DNA from: Macrothele yani
Lineage: Eukaryota; Arthropoda; Arachnida; Araneae; Macrothelidae
DNA: 64,000 bases
Assembly: GCA_039090855.1 (NCBI GenBank)
Contig: CM077011.1
Location: 41,373,501-41,437,500, forward strand
Direction: 5' to 3'
Under the pieces are notes generated by a model. That model was not told the origin of the DNA and did no database searches. It worked only from the letters and a program-made list of their open reading frames with translations. This document shows positions 1 to 10,501 of this stretch, in pieces (position 1 is the stretch's first letter; each line of letters starts with the position of its first letter). Both the position numbers and the translations under genes were made by a program.

Positions 1-2
1 CA

Positions 3-1332
3 ATGATCCTGCTACATAAAAAAGGTGACATTGAGGATCTCAGAAACTACAGACCTACCAGCCTCCTATCAGTGGTTTATAAAATCTTCACCAAAGTTCT
101 TTCACACAGCTTGAAGGTAACACTGGACATGGCTCAACCGAGAGAACAAGCTGGATTCAGGAGTGGCTACAACACAATAGATCATATCCACGTACTGAGA
201 GAACTAATTGAAAGAGCGAGGGAATATAAACTTCCATTGTGCATGGCTTTTATCGATTATGAAAAAGCCTTTGATTCGGTGAAACCATCAGCAGTTACAA
301 CGGCTCTGAAATCCTGCGGTATTGAAGATGCATACATTAATATTATTAATAACATCTATAAAAATGCAAGTGCAAAGATTCGGCTGTTTGAAAATACAAC
401 ACACATAAAAATTGGAAAGGGAGTGAGACAAGGTGACACCATATCTCCGAAGCTCTTTAATGTCACATTGGAAAATGTCTTTCAATCACTGAACTGGGAA
501 AACAAAGAGATAAAGATTAATGGAGATTATCTAACCCACCTTCGTTTTGCTGATGACGTAGTCATTTTTGCAACTATCCCATCAGAGCTGCAGAGTATGA
601 TCCAGGAACTTGCTGACAAGAGTAAAGAAGTGGGATTAAAAATGAACTTTCAGAAGACAAAAGTGATGTTCAATGCTTTTACAAGAAATGAAGATTTATC
701 GATTGATGGAGAAAAACTGGAGATAACAGATACGTATGTTTATCTTGGACAGCAGATATCAAGTGAGGGTCACATTGATGAAGAAATTAATCGGCGTACA
801 AAACTTGCCTGCAGAGCTTTTGGAAGAAACAGCATAATTTTCAAGAGCAATATGCCATTATGTCTTAAAAGAAAAGTGTTTGATCAATGCATCCTTCCAG
901 TGCTTACGTATGGTGCAGAAACGTGGACCTTAACTAAAAGAGACATACAAAGGGCTGCAGACAACTCAAAGTAGCATGGAGAGGTGCATGCCTGGTATAA
1001 CCAGGAGAGATAAGAAGAGGAACTCGTGGATCCGAAAAATGACGAGAGTGGAAGACATCATGATCAGAGTTAAATCCCTGAAATGGCAATGGGCTGGACA
1101 TACTGCCAGAAGGACAGACCATAGATGGACAGCCGAAATTTTAGATTGGATTCCAAGGGACAGGAAAAGACCCAGAAAAAGACCACATGGGAGATGGGTG
1201 GATGAAATTCGAAAATATGCGGGAGTGACATGAAGGAGACTGGCACAAGACAGACCGTTGTGGAGGAAACTTGGGGAGACCTTCGTCCAGCAGTGGATTG
1301 ATAATGGTTGACAATGATGATGATGATGATTT
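3..1332 (+). pseudogene. RTE-type LINE, reverse transcriptase 3' part, broken
   Basis: Reverse transcriptase of a non-LTR retrotransposon of RTE type; the element starts before the window, so the endonuclease domain is absent. The first frame runs to 974 and shows NYRPTSLLSVVYKIF, the GVRQGDTISPKLF block and the catalytic FADD box near 550. A one-base insertion near 951-955 shifts the frame. Reading resumes from about 976 with the C-terminal block (RDKKRNSW, QWAGHT, ILDWIPRDRKRPR). It meets a TGA at 1231-1233 where the copy at 58.5-59.0 kb has Trp, and would end at 1309-1311. The 3' end is a short (ATG)n run at about 1314-1330, the usual RTE tail. Dead copy; RTE assignment is confident, subclade not resolved. 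Confidence 0.9.
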
Positions 1333-1885
1333 ACTTATGGGTTGTCTCTGTACATTGGAAACATCATACTTATCTCTGTTATTCGCATCCGTCATTCTAC
1401 TCCTGGCTTCAATTCAGATTGCCACAAAACATCCAGTCAGGAGAGAAAATGTGGTGATAAGTTTAGGAAACGTTTAAAGAGAAAGAACCGAAATTTACAT
1501 AGATACAGGAACTAAAAAAGAAAGTTGTGTTAGAGTATACGTCACACCACTTGACAAAAGTCTTGAAAAGTGCATCCTGAAGAGATCAGGAACGAAATTT
1601 CAAACTGCATACCTCGATATCTGTTCAGTATTCAAACTACTACATCAACCAGAAGTAAACATCAACGTACTTAGAAAAGGTCCTTGCCCAAACTCGATTT
1701 TCAAAATTTATGGTATGTTGGCTGCATAGAATTTGTCTGTTATATTATTTCCGTGAATAACATATGCACGAAATGGGCAAATCATCGCATATATTCGAAG
1801 ACAATAGGCAAAACATAAGTATCACGTCCAGACACGTAGAAGCCCTAAAACTGGCAATACCTCTAAATACAGCAGATTACTACGC
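1333..1885. other. No gene recognised
   Basis: AT-rich sequence between the LINE tail and the 46-bp array. Short open frames here have no recognisable domain. I see no repeat structure. Confidence 0.5.
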
Positions 1886-2570
1886 ATTGGAAACTAATCA
1901 CGGAAAAGTAACAATGGGTAAAGGCAGCGACTTGAGTTTCGATTCACGGAAAAGTAGCACTGTGTAAAGGCTACGACGCAAATTCCAATCACGGAAAAGT
2001 AATCATGGGTAAAGGCAACGACGCAAATTCCAAGCACGGAAAAGTAATCATGGGTAAAGGCCGCGACGTAGGATTCCAATCACGGAAAAGTAATCATGAA
2101 TAAAGGCAGAGACGGGAGTTTCCAATCACGGAAAAGTAATCATGGGTGAAAGCAGAGACGTAAATTTCAATCACGGGAAAGTAATCATGGATAACGGCAG
2201 CGACGTGAGTTTCAAATCACGGAAAAGTAATTATGGGTAAAGGCAGCGACGTGAGTTTCCAATCACGGAAAAGTAATCACGGATATATGCAGAGACGTAA
2301 GTTTCCAATCACGGAAATGTAATCATGAGTGAAGGCAGAGACGTAAATTCCAATCACGAATAAGTAATCATGGGTATAGGCAGCGACTTGCGTTTCCAAT
2401 CACGGAAAAGTAATCATGGGAAAAGGCAGCGACGTAGGATTCCAATCACGGAAAAGTAATCATGGGTAAACGCAGCGATGTGAGTTTCCAATCACGAAAA
2501 CGTAATCATGGATAAAGGCAGAGACATAAGTTTCCAATCACGGAAAAGTAATGATGGGTGAAGGCGCAAT
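1886..2570. repeat. 46-bp minisatellite, about 15 units
   Basis: Tandem units of 45-47 bp built on the core CACGGAAAAGTAATCATGGG followed by a GGCAGCGACG-like segment. About 15 copies with scattered substitutions. Not similar to any transposon in this window, so its origin is unknown. It ends where a different AT-rich sequence starts near 2570. Confidence 0.9.
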
Positions 2571-3244
2571 TCAAGATTTAGTGAGTCGGATAGCTTTAAC
2601 ATAAACCTTGTGTCATTATGATCTTACGTACGCATTTATATCACTAGAAAAACTCGTTCAATTCGCTTAGTTCCATTAGAAAAACTCGTACAATTCGCTT
2701 AGTTCCACTAGAAAAACTATCCCTCTCATCTCAGCACTTCGAACGAAACGCAGGTTGTGTACATTTCCTTATACATACGAGAAGGTGTAAGAGTCTACCA
2801 GTGTGGAATTTCCGCCGTTTAGCAGTTTTCTTAGCAGCTGAAGCGAGTGTGGGAGTTTACCGAAGTGTGAGTTTTCCGGTGCAACAGTTTGCCGCCACCC
2901 CATTCTAAAGTTCAAATATGGCCAAACATATAAATACGTAGTTGTTATAATTCAGTCGGTGAAATAAATAAAATACAGTTGTCGAGTATCAGTTGACAAA
3001 CTTCACGGATAAGAAATTGTATAATCGGTGGGATCATGCTTAAAGCTATAAAGGTTTCGGATTAAAGAAAATTATAATCAAGAAACCAGGAATAATATCA
3101 GCAGTATTTGAGAAGATACAGAAGAAAACATGAGGATATGCGTACTGTAAGACCGCGAATGGCGCAAAGAATACGTAAATCATCAAGGAGTAAAAAGACC
3201 AAAAGTGTAAAGTAAAGATGAAATTTTCGGTGTGACCAACTTTT
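2571..3244. other. No gene; contains a small 32-bp tandem repeat
   Basis: No coding sequence recognised. At 2642-2718 a 32-bp unit beginning CACTAGAAAAACTCGT is repeated about 2.4 times. The rest is unremarkable AT-rich DNA. Confidence 0.5.
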
Positions 3245-3515
3245 AAAAATCCCGGTCCTGATCGGCATCTAGTATGCGGTTTTTTCGGGGGTTTTCTGCA
3301 GACTCCCCCGTGTTTGGGGACTCGAATGCGTGGATGGTTCACTCTCAAGTCGGCCCGGGCGCACTTTGTTGTTGGAAACCCTTCCTTAGGCTGCCTGTGT
3401 TTTCAGATGAGTGTCGATGCATTGGCAGTAAAACAATAACAGACGATTGTAATCTGATGTCTCGTGGCACCAGACACCTAAGGGATCTTCTCCATGGTTG
3501 TTGATGATGAACTTC
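3245..3515 (+). mobile_element. SINE family 2, 5'-truncated copy
   Basis: Matches the body of the SINE at 16277-16582 (shared CTGCAGACTC-like, TTTGGGGAC and ATGAGTGTNGATGC blocks), but the tRNA-like head with its B box is missing. The 3' end runs into a GTTGATGATGA tail, which resembles the (ATG)n tail of the RTE LINEs here and suggests shared retrotransposition machinery (inference). Confidence 0.7.
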
Positions 3516-4315
3516 TAAAACGATATAATAAAACAAAAAACCGTCCGATCATCTTCACCTCACATTAACACAACAATCAATTAGAATTTCCTTATCAGTC
3601 GAAGTTCCTTTGATTCATCATTCAAACTAAAATGTACGATCACTAAATGTAACTATTCAACATGCAAGTTATTAATTACTAAATTTGAGTATTTCATCCA
3701 TAACCAAAACCCTCCCATTCACTCTACTCTTTTTTATCTCGCAGCTCTTTCTGTTTACTGATTAATTATTTATAAAATTAATGAAATCGTATTGCAATTA
3801 TTAATATCGGCCATGTGCAATGCATATGTTCTTCATTTATTTTCATGTATGCAGCCCTTGGGATGGATCTGACAGATTACCTGTGGAGCAATGCTCATAA
3901 TAGATACAAAGAAGGCATAAGAGACCGAATGCTCAAGAACGGCAAAAGGTTAGTGTAAACTAATTGCAGGATTTTATGCTGATTTGAAATGCCGATGGTA
4001 TATTTTAGAATTAACCATAATTTTTTACACCGTGGACAGAAGCTAAATGACTCAAACATCTCTTCTCTACTTTCTTAGATTCGTATAGATCTTTTAGCTG
4101 GTAATCAGTCAGAAAGGATTAGTGTCAATCATCCCATTAAATTACAACTTTTAAATATCAAAGCTAAAAGGAAAGCAACGCTTTCTGATGCGCAGGTTCA
4201 CTCATTCAGAAGCGTTCCATCCATTTCTTAGGCAGCGAATATATTCGTTCGAGCTGATTTCTGCTCATTGTACTAACCCCGAGTTAAACGGTTTCAGCCT
4301 ATTTAAATGTTAAAA
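3516..4315. other. No gene recognised
   Basis: About 800 bp of AT-rich sequence between the SINE fragment and the mariner. No long open frame, repeat or RNA gene seen. Confidence 0.5.
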
Positions 4316-4317
4316 TA

Positions 4318-5645
4318 CAACGTCCGTTCCATAACAACACAGAGTAAAATCACACAAAACGAAGAAACATAGGTACAGCATAACATATGTTATTATTTCT
4401 CAAAGTATCTTTCCTCGGATGATATGCAACGGTCCCATCGTTCAGTCCACTTTTCAAAGCATGTGGCGAAGGCATTTTATGAAAGCTGCTTTAGCTACCC
4501 GTGTGCAGCTTTAATAACGTCAGCATCCGTGTTGAATGTAGCGCCACGGAAATTCATCATTGTTAGAAACAACCAGAAATTACAAAGAGTGAGCTCAGGA
4601 TTGTATGATGGCTGTGGCATGATTTCAATGCTGCATTTCACAAGAAACTTTTGAACACAAGCAGCCACATGTGGACGGGCGTTATCATGCTGTAGGGTCC
4701 TTTAGTCCACCAGTTCCGGTCGCTTAATCGATAGGTGTCGTCGCAGGAGCTTCATGAGTGAAATGTAATACTAAGAATTGACATTAATTTGTGGAGGAAT
4801 GACATGCTGGTAGACTACGCCTTTATGACGAAAGAAAATTATCATCATTACCTTCCCAGCTGATTTGTTTTGGCTGACTTTTTACCGAGGTGGCGAGCCT
4901 GAGTGTTTCCAGACACTTGTTGCGTGCTTCGTGAGGGGGTTGAAATGGTGATCCCATGTTTCGTCGGCTGTTATTGATGTGTTTAGAAAGTTTGGATCCT
5001 TTGCAATCATTTGTTTCCACTCATGCCACACCTGAACTCTATCTAACAATTGTTTTCTCCTCAGGTGATGAGGTACCAATCTGGAATACACACGATGGAG
5101 CAGTAATTTGTCGCGTAGAATGCGGAATGCCGACGTTTTTGAAATATTAGTTGACGCCGTTATGTCTTCATACGTCATTCGTCGATCTTCTTGCAGGATT
5201 TCCCAAACAGTGTTAACAATACGCTCCGTAACTACTACTTTCAAGTCGACCAGGCCTGGGAGCGAGTTCTGCCGACAAACGCCCTTTTTTGTAATCACGG
5301 TGCCATCTAAAAATCGTTGACTCATCCCCGAAACATTTATCACTGTAAGCTTTTTCCATTAAATCAACTGATTCTGGAGCCGTTTTACCCAAACGATAGC
5401 AAAATTTTATCGCACAACGAATTTCACTTCTTAACTCTGAATCACTTACCTCCATAGCTGTATGGCAAAATGCACACGTACCTTAAACAACTGCGCAATA
5501 ACAAAAACAGAATCATCTGCCACGGCTAATAACTGTTGTGATATATACTTCCTTAATTCAGTTAGTCGTCTGCATGGTTATGTTCCCCCTTGGCACTGTA
5601 GCCAACTCAAAGGAATTATTCTGAGATTTTATCGAACGGCCCCTG
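4318..5645 (-). mobile_element. Mariner element, structurally complete, transposase decayed
   Basis: A 1328-bp element flanked by TA dinucleotides (4316-4317 and 5646-5647), with imperfect terminal inverted repeats sharing a CCGTTC-ATAA block at each end. The transposase reads on the minus strand from MEVSDSELRSEIRCAIKFCY (start at 5455) in several frames. Seen in order: helix-turn-helix region; TERIVNTVWEILQEDRR; ADETW with the first catalytic Asp; HDNARPHVAA with the second. At the third catalytic position, 34 residues on, NPELTLCN has Asn where mariner DD34D enzymes have Asp. Multiple frameshifts and stops make it inactive. Sister of the copy at 8916-11030. Confidence 0.88.
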
Positions 5646-5647
5646 TA

Positions 5648-6122
5648 ATTTAGATTTTTCTCACCTTCTTTCTCTCGCTTTTACCATTTTTCATCATTAG
5701 CTCAGTTTCCGGCCACTTTTTCCTTAATAAACGGAATACTTCATTAATCACCATAATTTGGCATTCACCCATTCGCTCTCTGCATCATCACTACATTTCA
5801 AGAATTCTAACCGTTTGCGGAAGGAATATTTAGAAAAGGAAGGTTATGGGCGAATAGATGTCGTACTAACAAGAGAAATTCTCATTTAGTTTTTCAATCT
5901 TTCACAAACGTCGACCCGAATTCGAATAATTCACGTCAAATTCTAATATCAATTCTTTGATGGATGCCTTCATCGAGAACAACTTGCATATCTGCGCTCT
6001 GTATCGCCTTCTGTGGTCGGATACGTTGCTTTTCCTCGAAGCTGCAATCACCACTTCAGAACTTCACAGAACATTCACGACACGTGATTGCACCGACAGC
6101 TTTCTCGCCGTACGCCAAAAAA
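5648..6122. other. No gene recognised
   Basis: AT-rich flank between mariner and SINEs. Nothing recognisable. Confidence 0.5.
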
Positions 6123-6123
6123 C

Positions 6124-6345
6124 GCCAGTCGTCCTGGTAGCGCAGTGGTCTTAGCGATGGCTTATGATCATTCGTCCGAAAGGGGTCAGAGTTCGAATCC
6201 CGGTGACGCATGGATGTTGTGTTTGTCTTACGGCACTGGCTCTCTCCCTTCCTTGGAACCAGTGACCCTAAATTAGGGACGGGTGAATGCTTATAGCCCA
6301 TTGAGTTGCTCACGGTGGTCGTCAAACCTCCAATTTAAAAAATCC
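6124..6345 (+). mobile_element. SINE family 1 copy
   Basis: tRNA-derived SINE. A-box-like GGTAGCGCAGTGGTCTTAGC at the head, B box AGTTCGAATCCC near 6191, then a shared body with complementary CACTGG/CCAGTG and CCCTAAATTAGGG segments and an A-rich tail after AAACCTCCAAT. The head looks class II tRNA-like (about 80 nt with a long variable region). One of twelve copies in the window. Confidence 0.9.
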
Positions 6346-6387
6346 ACTCTCTTGCTTTTTCCGGGGTTTTCCAACAGATAATGACCC

Positions 6388-6602
6388 CGTCCCGGGGGCG
6401 CAGTGGTCTAAGCGATTGCCTCTGACTATTCGTACAAGATGGTCCAAGGTTCGGATCCTGGTGAGGCATGGATGCCGTGTTCGTGTTACGTCACTGGCTA
6501 TCTCCTTTCCCTGGAGCCAGTGACCCTAAATTTGGGACGGGCGACTGCTTATAGCCCACTGAGTTGCTCACTATGGTCATTAAACCCCCAATAAAAAAAA
6601 AC
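6388..6602 (+). mobile_element. SINE family 1 copy
   Basis: Same structure as the preceding copy: CCCGGGGGCGCAGTGGTCTA head, B box AGGTTCGGATCC, body and poly(A) tail ending near 6602. Flanks ACAGATAATGAC (6373-6384) and ACAGACAGTGAC (6601-6612) look like a decayed target-site duplication. Confidence 0.9.
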
Positions 6603-6840
6603 AGACAGTGACGAATATGCAGCTTGTTGTTTGTCATCTTGTACTCTCATTGTCATAAAAATCCGCTCACCACGAAAAAAACGTGCGATTAACGCGAAAC
6701 CTGGCGAATAGCTACGGGAGGGCAGATATGCAAATAATTAACGATTCGTGCGATTCCCCATGCCCGCGCATCCAAGACCGGCTCTGCTATCGCAATCCTT
6801 GAGGTTTATAAGGCCTCACGCAGGGAAATCCACATTCGTG

Positions 6841-7158
6841 GGCCGCGGGTGGCCTAGTGGGCAACGTTCGTGACTGCCACAAAAAGGGCCTCAGGTTAGA
6901 TCCCAGGCAGGTTCGAACGCTCGTTCCACTAATTATCTGCCGTGCGTCGGATGGGCACGTTAAGCCGTCGGACACCGGGTACTGGCCCCCGGTAATAAAT
7001 AAGGGCGTCTTCCTCCCCTTTCTACTTCGCTTCCGTGTCACTTTCCTATCGGGCACTCTAGCCCAAATCTCTTAGTTTCCTATTTCTAAGGGTTGTTTAA
7101 GACCTGGGGTCAGACACTCCCTTCCTAAAATCCTCTACATATGATCACATATGATCAC
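6841..7158 (+). mobile_element. SINE family 3 inserted in Tc1-A
   Basis: tRNA-like head GGTGGCCTAGTGGGCAACG, B-box-like GGTTCGAACGCTC near 6911, then an unrelated body. The 3' end is a short repeat of ATATGATCAC instead of poly(A). Flanked by a perfect 12-bp target-site duplication TCCACATTCGTG (6829-6840 and 7159-7170). Only copy of this family seen in the window. Confidence 0.85.
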
Positions 7159-8292
7159 TCCACATTCGTGCCGAAGTGCACGGTAAGAGTCAGGTGAGAT
7201 CCCTGAGTTACAGCCATACCAAGGAGCCGCCGTAGATGTGCATACGGGCAACTGACGGAGTTTCAACAGGGCCGTATCGTCGGGATGCGAAAGGTAGGGA
7301 GGCAGGCGCACCGAATTGGCCGCCATTTGGGCCGGTCGGACAGTACGGTGCGATCATATTGTGAGCAATGGACACGGGAAGGCACCCAGACACGGCGACT
7401 CTGGACGACCCAGACACACCACCAGCAGAGATGACACTGGGATCATGAGAGCGGCACGCACAGATGCAACGACGTCCTTGTCCAATATCTAGAGACATGT
7501 GGCGGCTGTACAAGGGATTTCTGTGACCGCTAGAACCATTTCCAGACGCCGGACAGATGCTAATCTGCACTCTCGACGATCCTTACCTTTTCTGCCATTA
7601 ACACCTGACAATCGTCGGCGTTGATTGCAGTGGTGTCAGTAGCGAGCAAAGTGGAATGTTACGGATTAGCGACGTATAGTGTTCAGCGACGAATCTCGCT
7701 TCTGTGTGGGAACGGAAGACCACCGTGTCAGAGTGTGAAGGACCGCAACTGAGCGCTACAATCCCAACCTCACTGTACAGCGGCACACGTCCTGAACTGC
7801 AGGCGTGATTATCTGGGAAGTCATCGCTTATGACAGCCGGACTTCCTTCGCAGTGATCCGAGGGGCGTTGACAGCCAAGCGCTACGTACAGGAGATTCTG
7901 CGGCGCCATGTGCTACCTTTCCTAACGGGGCGACCCAGAGCCATTTTTCAACAAGATAACGCCCGTCCTCACACTGCTCGTGTTCCCCGTGTCATTTGAT
8001 GCACTTTTTCCACCAAGACTGTCTACGTCGTGCTTTGACGTTTCCGTGGCTTGCCAGATTGGTTGATATATCGCCCATCAAGCACGTGTGGAACCAAATG
8101 GGCAGCCAGCTTTCTCCATGCCCCAGTGTTCGTCATTTAGAGCGTCAGTTTCAAGAAGTGTGGGCCAATCTGTCCCAGGATAACATACGGTGTCTCTTTG
8201 ACTCCATGCCGGACCGTATTACCGCATGTGTCCGAGCACGAGGCGGTGTCACGCTGTACTAACGACGACAGGAATGTGTACCGCGTGTCCTC

Positions 8293-8380
8293 GGGAAATC
8301 GTCCTGCTGCTGGGATATTGTAATCACTTCTGTCCTCGGGAAATCGTCCTGCTGCTGGGATATTGTAATCACTTCTGTCC
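8293..8380. repeat. 45-bp tandem duplication
   Basis: Two units of a segment beginning TCCTCGGGAAATCGTCCTGC lie inside the 3' untranslated part of Tc1-A. Confidence 0.85.
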
Positions 8381-8465
8381 TTGGTATGTACCATCTCACT
8401 ACTAAAATATCATTTCAGTCCGACGCCTCCTTTTTAGTGCGCGGAGTTTTATGACAATGAGTGTA

Positions 8466-8915
8466 ATTCAAATAACAACATGTGTCTTTTTTCCGCTAAC
8501 GCCTGTCGTTCGATGCACTTTTTCCACCTTAACCCCAAAGCACGAAATTCTGACAAAAATGCAACCCATTCACTTTTATAGCTCGTTACGTGGAGCACCG
8601 AGAACTTAGACTAAAGAGAACGCTGTTTTCCAAAATTTCAAGAAAGATTCGTACACCTACACTAAAATTTCTTAAGGAGTTAAAGTTCAGCACAATGTTT
8701 TAATAAAAGGATTTCTAAAAGAAAAGTTCAGTTTTCTAAAAAGTTGCCGTTAGACGAATACTTTGAACGCCAAAAACAGACAAAATGGCATATATTTATT
8801 CAGTTTTTCTTCTTGTTCTTTGTAAAAATGATTTCTGTTACAGTAAAAATTAGCACCCATTCTTGCATTACTTTCTTCAGTTTTTTCCTTTGTATCGCAA
8901 AAAAAAAAATACATA
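8466..8915. other. No gene recognised
   Basis: AT-rich flank between Tc1-A and the second mariner. Nothing recognisable beyond an A run just before the mariner end. Confidence 0.5.
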
Positions 8916-9001
8916 CAAAGGCCTTTCCATAAAAACTCAGAGTAATTTTTTTTAATTGGCAACAGTGCGAAAGGGGGAAAATAACCAAGCAGACAGCTAA
9001 C

Positions 9002-9223
9002 GGAGCCGCCCCGGTGGCGCAGTGGTCTAAGGCGTTGGCCTCTGATCATTCGTCCGTAAGGGGTCCGGGTTCGAATCCCGGTGAGGCATGGATGTTGTGT
9101 TTGTCTTACGGCACTGGCTCTCTCCCTTCCCTGGAACCAGTGACCCTAAATTAGGGACGGGCGACTGCTTATAGCCCATTGAGTTGCTCACGGTGGTCGT
9201 TAAACCTCCAATCAAATAAAAAA
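9002..9223 (+). mobile_element. SINE family 1 copy nested in mariner
   Basis: Full-length copy (head CCGCCCCGGTGGCGCAGTGG, B box GGTTCGAATCCC, body, A-rich end). Flanked by a perfect 9-bp duplication ACAGCTAAC at 8993-9001 and 9224-9232. Confidence 0.93.
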
Positions 9224-9915
9224 ACAGCTAACTTAATTAACGAAGCATCTGTGGCAACAGTTATTAGCCGTGGCAGACGATTCTGGTTTTGTTATTGCGC
9301 AGTTGTTAAAGGTGCGTCCACATTTCGCCGTACAGCTATATGGAGGTGAGTGATTCAGAGTTAAGAAGTGAAATGCGTTGTGCGATAAAATTTTGCTATC
9401 GTTTGGGTAAAACGGCTCTTGAAACAGTTGATTTAATGAAACAAGTTTACAAAGATACATATTCGGGTGAGTCAACGATTTGTAGATGGCACCATGATTT
9501 CAAAAAAGGGCGTTCGTTGGCAGAACTCGCTCCTAGGCCTAGTCGACCTGAAAGTGTTGTTACGGAGCGTATTGTTAACACTGTTTGGGAAATCCTGCAA
9601 GAAGATCGACGAACGACGTGTGAAGACATAGCGGCGTAAACTAATATTTCAAAAACGTCGGCAATCCGCATTCTACGCGACAAATTACTGATACATCGTA
9701 TGTGTTCCAGATGGGTACCTCATCGCCTGACGAAAGGACAGTTGTTAGCCAGAGTTCAGGTGTGTCATGAGTGGAAATAAATTATTGCAAAGGATCCAAA
9801 CTTTTTAAACACAGTAATAACTGCCGATGAAACATGGATTCACTATTTCAACCCCCTCACGAAGAGCGCAACGAGTGTCTGAAAACACACAAGTTCGCCT
9901 CCTCCGAAAAACGTC

Positions 9916-10076
9916 TGTGACGTACCTGCCAGCAGGACGCACATGACATAAAAGCAGATAGTAGTCAGAACAAACGTCCGCGTAGCTCAATTGGTAGAGT
10001 GACATTCCGGAATGAGGGGATCCGGGTTCGAATCCTGACGTGGACAGAAATGACGGAGAAATTTACTTCGTTATAA
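9916..10076 (+). repeat. TRIM 5' LTR
   Basis: 161-bp terminal repeat. A TATA-like CATAAAAG (9947-9954) lies about 30 bp before the 71-nt tRNA-like sequence at 9976-10046. Ends CTTCGTTATAA directly before the primer site. Confidence 0.85.
9976..10046 (+). other. tRNA-like sequence in 5' LTR
   Basis: Acceptor arms GTCCGCG and CGTGGAC pair fully (one G-T). A box TAGCTCAATTGG and B box GGTTCGAATCC are both present, so an internal Pol III promoter is plausible. This copy lacks 2 nt in the anticodon arm relative to the 3' LTR copy, leaving the self-complementary CATTCCGGAATG. A domesticated or captured promoter rather than a working tRNA (inference). Confidence 0.75.
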
Positions 10077-10088
10077 TGGCGCCCGAAC
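10077..10088 (+). promoter_or_regulatory. Primer binding site (tRNA-Lys type)
   Basis: TGGCGCCCGAAC directly follows the LTR and is complementary to the 3' end of animal tRNA-Lys. The next bases do not continue the match. Confidence 0.8.
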
Positions 10089-10114
10089 TATCCGGATGAC
10101 TCGACCGTTCGAAA

Positions 10115-10151
10115 TCTCGCAATGGTGTGATGTTATTTCCACACCGCGAGA
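10115..10151 (+). other. Hairpin after primer site
   Basis: Arms TCTCGC-GGTGTG and CACACC-GCGAGA pair (with a 3-nt bulge) around a short loop. It sits where retroelements keep packaging or dimerisation signals; that role is inference. Confidence 0.5.
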
Positions 10152-10325
10152 TAGGAAAAATCAGAGAATCTCTTCTCCAGCGCTTCGAAAAATAAATGTG
10201 TGTGACTATGCATTCCACACACCGGATTGACTGGGAGTTCTCAAGTGCACGTTCTACAGTGGATGGCTGCCTGCAACGATTCATGGTCACGGCTGACCCG
10301 TGGGCCATGCCCCCGGCCCTCTTTC

Positions 10326-10338
10326 GGGAGGGGGGAGA
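10326..10338 (+). promoter_or_regulatory. Polypurine tract
   Basis: GGGAGGGGGGAGA ends exactly where the 3' LTR begins, the position expected for the plus-strand primer. Confidence 0.8.
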
Positions 10339-10501
10339 TGTGACGTACCTGCCAGCAGGACGCACACGACATAAAAGCAGATAGTAGTCAGAACAAACGT
10401 CCGCGTAGCTCAATTGGTAGAGTGACTTATTCCGGAATGAGGGGATCCGGGTTCGAATCCTGACGTGGACAGAAATGACGGAGAAATTTACTTCGTTATA
10501 A
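10339..10501 (+). repeat. TRIM 3' LTR
   Basis: 163-bp terminal repeat. Its tRNA-like sequence (10399-10471) is 73 nt, the normal length of a class I tRNA including the discriminator base. The T arm has one mismatch, and the anticodon arm pairs only if shifted, with a 6-nt loop. Confidence 0.85.

Larger units (their letters stand above)
6644..8463 (+). mobile_element. Tc1-like element A, with nested SINE; transposase decayed
   Basis: TA-flanked (6642-6643, 8464-8465). Terminal repeats are similar over about 30 bp (left CTCTCATTGTCATAAA, right ATGACAATGAGTG). Reading frames from about 7240 give EFQQGRIVGMR, the helix-turn-helix stretch HRIGRHLGRSDSTVRSYCEQW, then FQQDNARPHTAR near 7950 with the second catalytic Asp, and a C-terminal part to 8261 (DSMPDRITACVRARGG). 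Several stops and frameshifts. A SINE at 6841-7158 interrupts the 5' region. A 45-bp duplication lies after the coding part at about 8293-8380. Related to elements D and H by terminal sequence. Confidence 0.85.
9916..10501 (+). mobile_element. TRIM: miniature LTR retrotransposon with tRNA-like LTRs
   Basis: A 586-bp element inside the mariner coding region. Two near-identical direct repeats (161 and 163 bp; I see one substitution and one 2-bp indel) flank a 262-bp core without protein-coding capacity. Right after the left repeat lies TGGCGCCCGAAC, a perfect 12-nt match to the primer binding site for tRNA-Lys in retroviruses and Ty3-like elements. Right before the second repeat lies the purine tract GGGAGGGGGGAGA. 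These three marks define a terminal-repeat retrotransposon in miniature. Repeats start TGTGAC but do not end in the usual CA. The flank shows only GTC on both sides (CGTC versus AGTC if a 4-bp duplication has mutated). It must move with enzymes from another element. High LTR identity implies a recent insertion. Confidence 0.85.

Noticed and set aside
1886..2570. CRISPR-like array
   Set aside because: Units are contiguous and diverged without unique spacers, and the context is eukaryotic. The same applies to the other arrays.
9044..9090. Functional tRNA genes in SINE heads
   Set aside because: A and B boxes are present, but acceptor stems mismatch and the sequence continues into a shared SINE body with target duplications.
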